Assembly (NCBI GenBank): GCA_913775095.1
Contig: CAJYIW010000007.1
Location: 32,001-96,000, forward strand
Direction of reading: 5' to 3'
Source: an uncultured Siphonobacter sp.
GTDB lineage: Bacteria; Bacteroidota; Bacteroidia; Cytophagales; Spirosomataceae
DNA: 64,000 bases
A program made the position numbers and the translations under genes. Within the stretch, counting starts at the first letter, position 1. Each line of letters begins with the position of its first letter. Positions 7,600-15,102 of this stretch are shown here, piece after piece. Below the pieces are notes generated by a model. It did not search any database, was not told the DNA's origin, and worked only from the letters and a program-made list of their open reading frames with translations.

Positions 7600-9516
7600 A
7601 TGAAACGTATATTATATACCGTTATATTTCTTTTTTCCATTGATTTATACGCTCAGGATTCCACCAGAACCGTTGGCTTATCAGAAGTTACGGTGACGGC
7701 TAATCTTCAGTCCACCGAAATTCGGAAAGCGGCCCGTAATGTGACGGTAATTACCGCCCAGGAAATTGAAAAAGCTCCCGTTCGCACCCTGGATGGTGTT
7801 TTACAATATGCCCTGAACGTGGATGTGCGTTCCCGGGCTCCGCTGGGCGTACAGGCGGATGTAAGTATTCGCGGCGGTAATTTTGATCAAACGCTGATTC
7901 TGGTGGATGGCATCAAAATGAACGATCCTCAAACGGGCCATCATTCGCTGAATTTACCTTTTCCCCTGGAAATAATTGAGCGAATTGAAATTCTTCAGGG
8001 CGGGGCTTCCCGGGTGTTTGGGCCCAGTGCGTTTTCTGGGGTAATCAACATCATTACCAGGAAAAACCAGCCCAGTCAGGTCCAGATCGGTGCTGCGGGC
8101 GGCCAGTATGGCCTGTATCAGTTACAGACGGCGGTGGGCTTAAGTACTGAAAAGCAGTCGACACTGGTAGCGGCTGAAAAAATCCATAGCGATGGATATG
8201 CCTATAATACCGCCTTTGATCGTCATAATCTGTACGGAAGAACGGCTTTACATCTGAATAAAACGACACTGGCTGTGCAGGGAGGATACATGGATAATCA
8301 GTTTGGAGCCTCCAACTTTTATCACCCTAAGTTTTACAATCAGTATGAGCAGGTTCGGCAGTACTTTGTGATTGCTCAGGCTGATCGGCAAGTAACAAAA
8401 AGCTGGTATTCCAATCTGACGGGCTCTTGGCGGCGGCATTACGATATGTACGATTTTGACAGGTATCGCTACACTAAACCCGCTTCCCTTAATGTTCACC
8501 AGACTAACGTGTACGACATTGAATGGCGAAACAGGTGGACGAATGCCTGGGGAACAACTTCCTTTGGGGCCGAATGGCGACGGGAAGGAATCATCAGTAA
8601 CCGGCTGGGGGACCCGCTGGCCAAAATACGGCCCGTGCCGGGCTTTTTCAGCAATACCTACACACTGGGTAAGGATCGCGATAATGTTAACTTCTATCTG
8701 GAGCAATTCAAACGCTGGGATCGGTTGACGCTGGTAGCCGGTACGTTGTTTAACATCAATTCTCAGTTTGGTAACGAATGGTATCCGGGTATAGACGCTT
8801 CCTATTCTTTATCTGAAACCCTGAATCTGTACGGAAGTGTGAATCGGGCGGTGCGTTATCCAACGTTCACGGAAATGTACGGAAACACGTCAACTGTTAT
8901 TGCGGATCCGAATGTCCGGCCGGAGAAAGCCTGGAGTTACGAAATCGGAACCAAGCGATTTACAACCCTGGACCAAACTACTGTGTCGGTATTTTATCGT
9001 CAGAGCAGCACTGCCATTGACAAAATCAAACGTCCCGATCAGGCCGTACCCCGCATTGAAAACATAACTAACCTGAATACGATTGGTGCCGAGCTGGCCT
9101 ATACGCTGAACATGGCTCAGGTAATGGGGCGGGAAAAGCACTGGTTCCAGCGGCTGACGGTTAATTATGCCTACATCCGGGCTGATAAAAAACAGGATAA
9201 CTTCCAGTCCTTCTATACCCTGAACTATTTAAGGCATAAGTTAAGCCTTGGGGCCAATCTGCGTCTGGCGAAAGATCTCTCTCTGGACGTTTGGTACACC
9301 CTTAAAAAGCGGGAAGGGCAGTATCAGTGGGATGCGGCAACCGCTCCCGAACCGTATGCTGCCATTCATTTAGTAGATACCCGAATCTCCTGGAATCGGC
9401 CCCGGTTCCGGTTGTTTGCGGATGCCAATAACCTGCTGAATCAATCCTATTTCGAGCATGGGTTTGTGCAGCAGCCCGGCCGGTGGCTTACCAGCGGGAT
9501 CTCTCTGAAGTTATAA
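7600..9516 (+). CDS. TonB-dependent outer-membrane receptor
   Basis: A 638-residue outer-membrane transporter. Seen: a signal peptide (MKRILYTVIFLFSIDLYAQ), a TonB-box-like stretch (LSEVTVTAN), a plug domain with SIRGGNFDQTLILVDGIKMND and LQGGASRVFGPSAFSGVINI, then a long beta-barrel ending NQSYFEHGFVQQPGRW...GISLKL. There is no N-terminal CarboxypepD_reg-like domain and no SusD partner, so it looks like a siderophore/cobalamin-type receptor rather than a SusC. The substrate is not indicated by neighbours. The frame extends upstream to 7510, but the ATG at 7600 starts a perfect signal peptide. A structured leader precedes it. Confidence 0.9.
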   Translation: MKRILYTVIFLFSIDLYAQDSTRTVGLSEVTVTANLQSTEIRKAARNVTVITAQEIEKAPVRTLDGVLQYALNVDVRSRAPLGVQADVSIRGGNFDQTLILVDGIKMNDPQTGHHSLNLPFPLEIIERIEILQGGASRVFGPSAFSGVINIITRKNQPSQVQIGAAGGQYGLYQLQTAVGLSTEKQSTLVAAEKIHSDGYAYNTAFDRHNLYGRTALHLNKTTLAVQGGYMDNQFGASNFYHPKFYNQYEQVRQYFVIAQADRQVTKSWYSNLTGSWRRHYDMYDFDRYRYTKPASLNVHQTNVYDIEWRNRWTNAWGTTSFGAEWRREGIISNRLGDPLAKIRPVPGFFSNTYTLGKDRDNVNFYLEQFKRWDRLTLVAGTLFNINSQFGNEWYPGIDASYSLSETLNLYGSVNRAVRYPTFTEMYGNTSTVIADPNVRPEKAWSYEIGTKRFTTLDQTTVSVFYRQSSTAIDKIKRPDQAVPRIENITNLNTIGAELAYTLNMAQVMGREKHWFQRLTVNYAYIRADKKQDNFQSFYTLNYLRHKLSLGANLRLAKDLSLDVWYTLKKREGQYQWDAATAPEPYAAIHLVDTRISWNRPRFRLFADANNLLNQSYFEHGFVQQPGRWLTSGISLKL

Positions 9517-9551
9517 AGCGAAGAAGTCGTCAGAAGGAAAAATTCCTGAAG

Positions 9552-9583
9552 AATCGCTGTTCGCTGAAAAGCGGGCAGCGATT
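9552..9583 (+). terminator. Terminator-like hairpin after the receptor gene
   Basis: AATCGCTGTTCGC (9552-9564) pairs with GCGGGCAGCGATT (9571-9583), 13 bp with two wobble pairs and a 6-nt loop. The T tail is weak. Confidence 0.55.
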
Positions 9584-9669
9584 TCTGTTGGTTGGGGTCG
9601 AATACTATAGTTTATTTATAAGTATATAATTATTATTGAAATTACAAATCCAAAAAATGTGTACGTTTC

Positions 9670-9702
9670 TTGTTCGTGAATCGGAAAATACTTCTATATT
9701 TG
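9670..9702 (+). promoter_or_regulatory. Bacteroidota promoter of the XRE-S24 regulator
   Basis: A TTG (9670-9672) is followed after 22 nt by TATATTTG (9695-9702), matching the TTG/TAnnTTTG promoter pattern of Bacteroidota. Transcription would start near 9707, about 26 nt before the start codon. Confidence 0.65.
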
Positions 9703-9732
9703 TTCAAAAGTTATATGAATTGACTAAAAAAA

Positions 9733-10473
9733 ATGGATAATACTTCTGCTGAAGAGCTGGTACAACAGGATTTTTTTGCTAGAAACCTGGTTCAGTTGCG
9801 TGGTCGATTGGAGGGGAAAGTTTCTCAGCAACGTCTGGCGGACGAACTAGGCTTAAAAAAATCGACCTGGGCTGCCTATGAATCCGGACGGGCAGAGCCC
9901 CGCTACGGAGATCTGGTAAAGGTAGCAGACTTCTTTCAGGTAAGCGTGGATGATTTGCTACGGAAAGATCTGAGCAAGGAACCCATGAATATGCCTAAGG
10001 TTCCTGAATTGCGTGTTCTGGCTACTACGGTAGATGCACAGGATCAGGAAAACGTTGAGTTTGTTCACGTTAAAGCCCTGGGAGGATACGCAGAAGGATA
10101 CGGTGACCTGGATTACATTGGTAAGTTACCCACGTTCCATCTACCTTTTTTAGCCAGAGACCGAAAATACCGGGCCTTTCCTTACGAAGGCGAGTCGATG
10201 CCTCCTTTACGCGATGGTGCAGTGGTATTCGGAGAATACATTGAAAACTGGGAAACCGTTAAAAACGGATCCATCTGTCTGGTAGTGACTCAGGATGAGG
10301 GGGTAGTGCTAAAAATGATTTATAATTATTTAACCGAAAAAGGCGTTCTGGTGCTCAAATCCCTGAATGATCGGTACGCTCCTTATCCGGTACGCCGGGA
10401 AGACATTCGTGAATTGTGGCGTTTTGCGGGCTATTTCGAGAATAATTTTCCCTTGCAGCGATTGATCGAATAG
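9733..10473 (+). CDS. XRE-family repressor with S24 (LexA/CI-like) peptidase domain
   Basis: A 246-residue phage-repressor-like regulator. The N-terminal helix-turn-helix spans about 15-75 (SQQRLADELGLKKSTWAAYE). The C-terminal S24 domain spans about 135-225, with a Ser in YEGESMPPLRDG and a Lys in GVVLKMIYNY at the positions of the LexA-type Ser/Lys dyad. Such proteins bind operators as dimers and may be inactivated by RecA-stimulated self-cleavage. The cleavage-site dipeptide is not clear here, so self-cleavage is inferred. It opens an accessory island that includes a second XRE regulator and recombination genes. Its own promoter and the next gene's promoter share the same spacing and the same TATATTTG element. 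Confidence 0.88.
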   Translation: MDNTSAEELVQQDFFARNLVQLRGRLEGKVSQQRLADELGLKKSTWAAYESGRAEPRYGDLVKVADFFQVSVDDLLRKDLSKEPMNMPKVPELRVLATTVDAQDQENVEFVHVKALGGYAEGYGDLDYIGKLPTFHLPFLARDRKYRAFPYEGESMPPLRDGAVVFGEYIENWETVKNGSICLVVTQDEGVVLKMIYNYLTEKGVLVLKSLNDRYAPYPVRREDIRELWRFAGYFENNFPLQRLIE

Positions 10474-10506
10474 TGAATAAATTTTTTGACTAAATGTCTT
10501 TATTTT

Positions 10507-10539
10507 TTGCATATAAATTAAATATTTATTTTATATTTG
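10507..10539 (+). promoter_or_regulatory. Bacteroidota promoter of the 225-residue unknown protein
   Basis: TTG (10507-10509), 22-nt spacer, TATATTTG (10532-10539). Spacer and element are the same as in the promoter at 9670-9702. Predicted transcription start near 10544. Confidence 0.65.
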
Positions 10540-10582
10540 TATAAAAGATATAGACATTACGTCTGAAAAGAACACTACGACT

Positions 10583-11260
10583 ATGAACTCATCCAATCCA
10601 ACGAGCGTCATTCAATCCCTTAAATCATATCAGGTGGAACGGGTCGATGAAGAAACGGGAGCCGTCATGGCAGAAAGTAAGTTTCTCTACCTGGAGGGAC
10701 ACCCTCGTGAATATCGTTTCAATGGGCAGAATGGTCAGTTTAACCTGTACGGAGAACGCATTCTGACGGACGCTAACGGAAAGCCGATTACGGAATTTTC
10801 ATTCCAGCCCATTGCTTACCGGATTTTTGAAGATAACCTCTTTACCAGAAGTGACCGTGAAGTATGGGCCGAGTTCTTCTTTGTAGACGCGGATAACTGT
10901 GTTGCCTCACTCATGTTTAATAACACATCCGTTGCAGAACTGTACCGGATGATGCAACCCGTTTTCTACGAAAGAAAAACGCTTTGTGATTTGATTATCA
11001 CCGTGAAGCCCGAAAAAGTAACCAGTAAGGTAGATTCCGGAAAATCGTGGTACATCTCCCGATTCTCCTATCGTACGGGTGATGCCTCTTTAGTGAAAGA
11101 GTATCGGGATTTTGCCCGGGATCATCATTTATACCGGGCCGAAACGCTGACGGATTCTGCGTTGCACCGCATTGTATCCAAGTTTTATAATCGCCTGCCT
11201 GAGCCTGAAGTGGTTTCATTACCTGAATCCGCGAAAGAACTGACCACTCAGGCAGCTTAA
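10583..11260 (+). CDS. Unknown protein, 225 residues, island gene
   Basis: I do not recognise the family. The protein is soluble, with no signal peptide or membrane segment, and has mixed alpha/beta character. It has aromatic-rich strands such as ESKFLYLEGH, EFSFQPIAYRIF and VWAEFFFVDADN, and a C-terminal Ala/Glu-rich tail. It sits 109 bp after the XRE-S24 repressor with its own good promoter, and ends at a long-loop hairpin shared with the convergent XRE gene. In an island with a RecE-like nuclease and RuvB, a DNA-binding accessory role is possible, but nothing in the sequence proves it. Confidence 0.75.
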   Translation: MNSSNPTSVIQSLKSYQVERVDEETGAVMAESKFLYLEGHPREYRFNGQNGQFNLYGERILTDANGKPITEFSFQPIAYRIFEDNLFTRSDREVWAEFFFVDADNCVASLMFNNTSVAELYRMMQPVFYERKTLCDLIITVKPEKVTSKVDSGKSWYISRFSYRTGDASLVKEYRDFARDHHLYRAETLTDSALHRIVSKFYNRLPEPEVVSLPESAKELTTQAA

Positions 11261-11268
11261 TGATAAAG

Positions 11269-11325
11269 AGAAAGACCGCCAGCTGGGAATATTTAGAGAG
11301 GAATGTGAAGTTGGCGGCTCTTTCT
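11269..11325. terminator. Long-loop hairpin between convergent genes
   Basis: AGAAAGACCGCCA (11269-11281) pairs with TGGCGGCTCTTTCT (11312-11325) with one bulged base and a loop of 30 nt. It lies between the ends of two convergent genes and could end both transcripts. Confidence 0.5.
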
Positions 11326-11327
11326 AT

Positions 11328-11777
11328 TTACAGAGCGGAGTTTTCCACGGGAGCAGGTTTAATACTGCCAATAACATCCCGGAGAACCATAATTTGCTCT
11401 TTGAGCAGGGTAATGACTTCATCGCGGTCGTGTACTTGTTTTTCAAGAAACTGTACTTGTTTTTGTACTAATTCCAGACCAGAAAGCGGACCGTTGGTGT
11501 CAGCATTAATGGCCTCGGAAATCAAAGGAGCAGGAATAGCCTGAATGAAGACGCTTCCCGTTCCCCGAAGTAACCAGTTGCAATCCAAATCATCGTACAC
11601 GGAAGCAATAGACAACAGGGTATCGTAGCTAGGCTGGGTTTTACCCTTCAGGATCGAATAGAGTTTGGCAGGCTTCGAAAAGCCTAATTCCTGACTGAAA
11701 CGGTAAGGGGTCAGTTTTTTGCTCTGAATCAAATGTGATAACCTTTCGTAGATAGTTGTCATTGAGGTTTGTTCCAT
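11328..11777 (-). CDS. XRE-family transcriptional regulator with C-terminal coiled coil
   Basis: A 149-residue regulator. An N-terminal helix-turn-helix (about 6-65: YRFSQELGFSKPAKLYSILKGKTQ) is followed by NWLLRGTGSVF, common in phage-like XRE proteins of Bacteroidota. A coiled coil follows (about 100-135: LELVQKQVQFLEKQVHDRD). The frame extends to 11819, but a TACTTTTG element at 11807-11814 on this strand would put the transcript start near 11800. The ATG at 11777 (MEQTSM) or 11762 is therefore the likely start. It is convergent with the 225-residue gene and divergent from the 177-residue gene. It probably controls promoters of the island; no operator was proved. Confidence 0.83.
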   Translation of the reverse strand: MEQTSMTTIYERLSHLIQSKKLTPYRFSQELGFSKPAKLYSILKGKTQPSYDTLLSIASVYDDLDCNWLLRGTGSVFIQAIPAPLISEAINADTNGPLSGLELVQKQVQFLEKQVHDRDEVITLLKEQIMVLRDVIGSIKPAPVENSAL

Positions 11778-11806
11778 ATCCGTGCAAGAGTTTTTGTGGA
11801 CTTCAG

Positions 11807-11814
11807 CAAAAGTA
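11807..11814 (-). promoter_or_regulatory. Promoter -7 element of the second XRE gene
   Basis: TACTTTTG on the minus strand fits TAnnTTTG. No clear upstream TTG is present at the usual distance. Confidence 0.4.
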
Positions 11815-11896
11815 GTCAAATGATTTTTAATTTATTGCTGAAAATGCTCAATAATTTTTTGATGTTTCTAAAATAAAGGGCTTTCCCGACATTGAA

Positions 11897-12430
11897 ATGA
11901 TCAAACTGCATCAAGAGCCTGCGATAGGCCGTCTGGCCTCGCTTCCATCGATTGAATATCAATTATTGCAGATCATTACGCCATTAACCACCCGGCAGGC
12001 GGCTACCCCGTCGGCTGCCGTGCTGGAATTGTATGAGCAGCTTAGAGAAAGCTCGACATTCGGAACGGCGTGGCGATTTCCGAAGTGTAGTGAAATTGGT
12101 AGAAAACAGGGCAAAGATACGGTAGTGAAGCTTTTGGCAATCACTCTGGCTGATTTATCGCAGATTGCTCAGCCGGACTGCCGCCTCCTGCCAATTCAGA
12201 TTACTGGCCTGGCGGAAGAACTGGCTCATCAGTTTCCTTACGAAAGTTACCGGGAGTTTGTGGTTGCTTTTAAAGAAGTTCGTCAGCGGGTAAGTCGCTG
12301 GCGTAGACCTTTGAGCAGACGGCGGATCATTCAGCTGTTGCATACCCATTTCGAGCGTCGGGCCGAATACCTGGAACGCTTTCACGGAAGCTATTCCGAA
12401 AAAAATCCGGCTTATTCACAGAGGGCCTAA
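11897..12430 (+). CDS. Unknown protein, 177 residues, island gene
   Basis: I do not recognise a family. The protein is mostly helical and soluble, with a very basic stretch near residues 128-150 (VRQRVSRWRRPLSRRRIIQL) that could bind nucleic acid. The first 60 residues are hydrophobic/helical (IEYQLLQIITPL). It begins 119 bp from the divergent XRE start and is followed after 34 bp by the PIN-like gene, so the two may be co-transcribed. No signal peptide is present. Confidence 0.72.
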   Translation: MIKLHQEPAIGRLASLPSIEYQLLQIITPLTTRQAATPSAAVLELYEQLRESSTFGTAWRFPKCSEIGRKQGKDTVVKLLAITLADLSQIAQPDCRLLPIQITGLAEELAHQFPYESYREFVVAFKEVRQRVSRWRRPLSRRRIIQLLHTHFERRAEYLERFHGSYSEKNPAYSQRA

Positions 12431-12464
12431 ATGAATTATGTCCATTCCTAAATTATAGATTCCC

Positions 12465-13046
12465 ATGCCTTCAAAACTAGTCGCCCCATCGGTTATTCCG
12501 GTGGAAGCAATGGCCCCCGTGGCTTCTCGTACGCGTAAAGCCCCCAAAGTGCCTAAAGATCTGATTGGCAAGGTTTCCACTCAGGTCTGGCAGGAATTAC
12601 AACCGCTGAAAAATACATATAAAGAACCCAAACGCTGGCCAGACCGGCTTTTGCTGGATACCCCAACCCTGGATTATCTGGTGCGGGATGCCTATCGACT
12701 TTCACAAACGGCCGTAGTAGCTATCAATGAGCCGAATACGACCTGTTACGTAAGTGAATGCTCGTGGCTGGAATTAGCCGAGAAAATGAAACAGGACCTG
12801 TACGGAATTCAGGTGAATTTCGGTGAATTCATGAATCAGGTCATGTCCTATTATAAGTTACAACTATTGCCTATGGATGCTCCGGCTTTAGAAAAATACC
12901 GAAATTTTTCAGCCGTTACCATTCCCACGAAACGCGTTACCTGCGGCTGGATGGCGGCTCAGGCTCTGGCGATAGGAGCCACGCTGATTTCTCCCGATGG
13001 TCATTTTGAAGCCTACCGCTCTCAGGGTTTAAAACAGCTCTGGTAA
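12465..13046 (+). CDS. PIN-like domain protein with altered active site
   Basis: A 193-residue protein with a basic, Pro-rich N-terminal tail (1-40) and a region resembling VapC-type PIN domains. Seen: LLLDTPTLDYLV (first Asp), YVSECSWLELAEKMKQ (conserved Glu, as in VapC SxxSxWEl), LQLLPMDAPALEKY, and MAAQALAIGATLISPDGHFEAY (as in AQAL..GxxLvTxDxxF). The third acidic position, Asp of DPFDR in VapC proteins, is Cys/Gly here (RVTCGWMAAQA), so nuclease activity may be lost or changed. PIN proteins are Mg-dependent ribonucleases, often toxins. No obvious antitoxin adjoins; the upstream 177-residue protein is larger than usual antitoxins. The PIN assignment is by pattern only. Confidence 0.65.
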   Translation: MPSKLVAPSVIPVEAMAPVASRTRKAPKVPKDLIGKVSTQVWQELQPLKNTYKEPKRWPDRLLLDTPTLDYLVRDAYRLSQTAVVAINEPNTTCYVSECSWLELAEKMKQDLYGIQVNFGEFMNQVMSYYKLQLLPMDAPALEKYRNFSAVTIPTKRVTCGWMAAQALAIGATLISPDGHFEAYRSQGLKQLW

Positions 13047-13088
13047 GCGTATAGATAAAGACGTTAGTTTATCCACCCACCTGAGTCC

Positions 13089-13126
13089 GGCCCGGCAGAG
13101 CTTTTTCTGCTGGGCCTATTTTTTTT
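13089..13126 (+). terminator. Rho-independent terminator after the PIN-like gene
   Basis: GGCCCGGCAGA (13089-13099) pairs with TCTGCTGGGCC (13106-13116) with one wobble, followed by a run of eight T after TA. Confidence 0.9.
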
Positions 13127-13150
13127 GGTACTCTGGAAAATCATTCGGGC

Positions 13151-13714
13151 ATGACAACTAAGAAAGTATCCAGAGCATTTGACTATACTATTGATTTTCA
13201 GCACACCAACTTCAGAGAGCATCCGGAATTATACCGGGTTGGCGTAGGGGAGCAGGGAGTATTGCTTGTAGAACCTTACAAATCCGAAATTCTGCCGCTC
13301 TGGCGATTTCGCACCGAGCCTATTGCTCAGGAATCGGCCGAAGCCATCTATGAAAAGTTTAAAGTATACCTGCGTGAAAAAGATTTTGTAGGGGCTGACA
13401 TGGCTCGTAAGTATTTACAAATGGGATTTACCCGGGCCCGCCGCTATGCGAACCATGCCAGTGGCAAAAAATATACCCAAAAAGAAGAAGACGAGATGCC
13501 CGACGATAGGCCTTATCCGTATTCGCAGGGAAGCATTCATAAGCAGAATGACGTACGTCCTCAGGAAGAAAATGCGTTGACCAATGAAAAGGCGAAAGCA
13601 GCGGCCATTTTTAAGAAGTACTGGGATGAGGCTCGCCAGCATCCGGACTATCTGCAACAAAAAAAAGAGTTTACGGAAAAGTACGTAACCGGGATACCTT
13701 TCCGTAACACTTAA
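13151..13714 (+). CDS. DUF4385 family protein
   Basis: A 187-residue protein that fits DUF4385 closely. Seen: FDYTIDFQHTNFREHPELYR, VGEQGVLLVEPYKSEI, DMARKYLQMGFTRARRYANH and the KKYWDEARQHPDYLQQKKEF tail. Members occur in bacteria and phages and have no established function. The many Arg/Lys/aromatic residues hint at nucleic-acid binding (inference). It has its own start after a terminator. Its stop codon overlaps the stop of the convergent minus-strand gene by the palindrome TTAA, with no terminator between them. Confidence 0.85.
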   Translation: MTTKKVSRAFDYTIDFQHTNFREHPELYRVGVGEQGVLLVEPYKSEILPLWRFRTEPIAQESAEAIYEKFKVYLREKDFVGADMARKYLQMGFTRARRYANHASGKKYTQKEEDEMPDDRPYPYSQGSIHKQNDVRPQEENALTNEKAKAAAIFKKYWDEARQHPDYLQQKKEFTEKYVTGIPFRNT

Positions 13715-13923
13715 AAAGCGGGCAAGACCTGAGTCTGGCTAAGTAACTGGCTCATATCCAGTTGAGGATACAGCTGGCTCAGAGCCTGCCAGTTCGCTTT
13801 AGTTTCTACGATAATTTGCTGCGTTGCCGTAGTAATGACTGAAGTATCCGCCTCAATCTCAACGCTTTCGATGGTTTCCGCCTTAAGCAACCAGATGCCA
13901 CGGCTTCCCTTCAGTAAAATCAT
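13711..13923 (-). CDS. Small unknown protein ending the nuclease operon, 70 residues
   Basis: A 70-residue soluble protein with an N-terminal beta-rich half (MILLKGSRGIWLLKAETIES) and a helical C-terminal half (ANWQALSQLYPQLDMSQLLS). No family recognised. Its ATG at 13923 lies 41 nt inside the 3' end of the nuclease gene, in another frame. It is the last gene of the minus-strand operon. The length and overlap leave some doubt, but the position in a tight operon supports it. Confidence 0.55.
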   Translation of the reverse strand: MILLKGSRGIWLLKAETIESVEIEADTSVITTATQQIIVETKANWQALSQLYPQLDMSQLLSQTQVLPAF

Positions 13924-14512
13924 ATTGGACCTCCTTCCAGGTTTCTAATAAAAACTGATATTTCTTACGGCCTTCATTAAGAAAGGCAGGGCTCGTCTTG
14001 AACCAGAAAATGTCATAAGGTTCTTTTTTCTGTACCCCAACAAAAATGAATTCCTTACCAGACCCCCCCAGACTGTCCAGGTAAAACGCAGCCTGACGAT
14101 CGTACTCCAGGTTGTGGCACTGATTAACAAAATCCGCGAAGGAATGGGCTGAAGTAGTCTTGAGGTCCAGCACAATCTGGTTTCTGAAAACCATATCCAG
14201 GCGGGCTTTACAGGCTAAGTCAGTCAGAGGATCGGTAAATAACTGAGCATGCTCTTTTTTGGAGTACTGCCGATACCAGTTGAATTCTTTATGAGAACGC
14301 AGGTTGGCTTCCAGTCGGGTAATTCGTTCCTGATCATCGGTATGAACGGGAATTTCCGGGCGGTGTGGCTCCAGTAAAGTTGCGTGCAAAGCTCTGCCGA
14401 AAGTAGCCGTGCGGGGTGGGATATAGGATTTTCGGCCAAACAAGTAATCCCGAAATTGGCTCAGGTTACTATTCGAAATTCGGCGTAACTGTCGATACTC
14501 TTCTTCGTTCAT
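13883..14512 (-). CDS. RecE-like PD-(D/E)XK nuclease (DUF3799/exonuclease VIII type)
   Basis: A 209-residue nuclease of the PD-(D/E)XK superfamily, close to phage RecE/DUF3799 exonucleases. Seen: SNSNLSQFRDYLFG at the N terminus, ATFGRALHATLLEP (helix with His), KARLDMV (metal-binding Asp), IVLDLKTT (the D-x-K catalytic core) and EYDRQAAFYLD (QxxxY motif). RecE-type enzymes chew 5' ends of double-stranded DNA for annealing-based recombination. The frame begins at 14524, but the ATG at 14512 overlaps the stop of the 56-residue gene as ATGA, so it is the coupled start. A RecT/Bet-type annealing partner was not recognised nearby; one of the small operon proteins could serve, but that is speculation. 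Confidence 0.82.
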   Translation of the reverse strand: MNEEEYRQLRRISNSNLSQFRDYLFGRKSYIPPRTATFGRALHATLLEPHRPEIPVHTDDQERITRLEANLRSHKEFNWYRQYSKKEHAQLFTDPLTDLACKARLDMVFRNQIVLDLKTTSAHSFADFVNQCHNLEYDRQAAFYLDSLGGSGKEFIFVGVQKKEPYDIFWFKTSPAFLNEGRKKYQFLLETWKEVQYDFTEGKPWHLVA

Positions 14513-14679
14513 CTTTGTCTCCATTGCTGATACAAATGCAGGCCCTGAGCCGTCGCTTCCGAAAGCTCACGGGCCGAAAGTTTATATTCCCGATACATCT
14601 TCATTCCTGCCGGCGTCAGATGACCATAAGTAGCCACTTCCTGCCGGATGCATAATAAGGCGAATGATTTAGAAGACAT
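14509..14679 (-). CDS. Small protein translationally coupled to the nuclease, 56 residues
   Basis: A 56-residue frame from ATG at 14679 to TGA at 14509. It starts MSSKSFALLCIRQEV, contains YGHLTPAGMKMYREYKLSA, and ends in a helix (ATAQGLHLYQQWRQR). Its stop overlaps the nuclease ATG by four bases (ATGA), and its start lies 9 nt after the stop of the 91-residue gene. The tight packing argues that it is real. No family recognised; the size and helix content fit a small DNA-binding or adaptor protein (inference). Confidence 0.6.
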   Translation of the reverse strand: MSSKSFALLCIRQEVATYGHLTPAGMKMYREYKLSARELSEATAQGLHLYQQWRQR

Positions 14680-14688
14680 ACCCGAAAA

Positions 14689-14964
14689 TTAAGAAGCCAG
14701 TTTGGTCGTCGAGAAGGGAATCTCATCGACTTGTTTGGGAGCTAATTCCCGCAAAAGTGCTTCGGTCTGGTTAAAGGCAGAAGCATAAGCCGCGGGGGAA
14801 GTAGGCAGGCATCCGTAGGCATAAAGCATACCGGGCCAGTAACGAAGCCGCTGGATAGCCGGACAATCTTCACGTAGAGCAACGATGGTTACGTAACCAT
14901 CCGTTTGACGGAAAAAATGCTCTCCGTCGGGTGTCTGATAGAACAAATCTCGTTGAACAGTCAT
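14689..14964 (-). CDS. Unknown protein opening the nuclease operon, 91 residues
   Basis: A 91-residue soluble protein (MTVQRDLFYQTPDGEHFFRQ...). The middle reads LREDCPAIQRLRYWPGMLYA and the end is a charged helix (NQTEALLRELAPKQVDEI). No family recognised. The frame extends upstream through a TTG at 14979, but the ATG at 14964 is preferred, 27 nt downstream of a TATATTTG promoter element on this strand. It is the first gene of a four-gene operon that includes the RecE-like nuclease. Confidence 0.7.
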   Translation of the reverse strand: MTVQRDLFYQTPDGEHFFRQTDGYVTIVALREDCPAIQRLRYWPGMLYAYGCLPTSPAAYASAFNQTEALLRELAPKQVDEIPFSTTKLAS

Positions 14965-14990
14965 GAATGGATTAGTCAAAAGTTTATATA

Positions 14991-14998
14991 CAAATATA
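14991..14998 (-). promoter_or_regulatory. Promoter -7 element of the nuclease operon
   Basis: TATATTTG on the minus strand, the exact element used at four other island promoters. It would start transcription near 14986. No clear TTG was found at the expected upstream distance. Confidence 0.5.
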
Positions 14999-15084
14999 AT
15001 AACTATTTATCTAATTTGATTAATTATTCTAGATTTTATTCATAATTTATAGATTAAATCTTCTTCTATGTACAAAGTATTTTG

Positions 15085-15092
15085 TATATTTG
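15085..15092 (+). promoter_or_regulatory. Promoter -7 element of ruvB
   Basis: TATATTTG lies just upstream of the ruvB start. Transcription near 15097 would leave a leader of only 6 nt for the ATG at 15103 or 15 nt for the ATG at 15112. Confidence 0.5.
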
Positions 15093-15102
15093 AATAAAAA
15101 TA

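Noticed and set aside
11260-11544. 94-codon plus-strand frame after the 225-residue gene
   Set aside because: It lies mostly antisense to the second XRE gene and begins in the shared hairpin.
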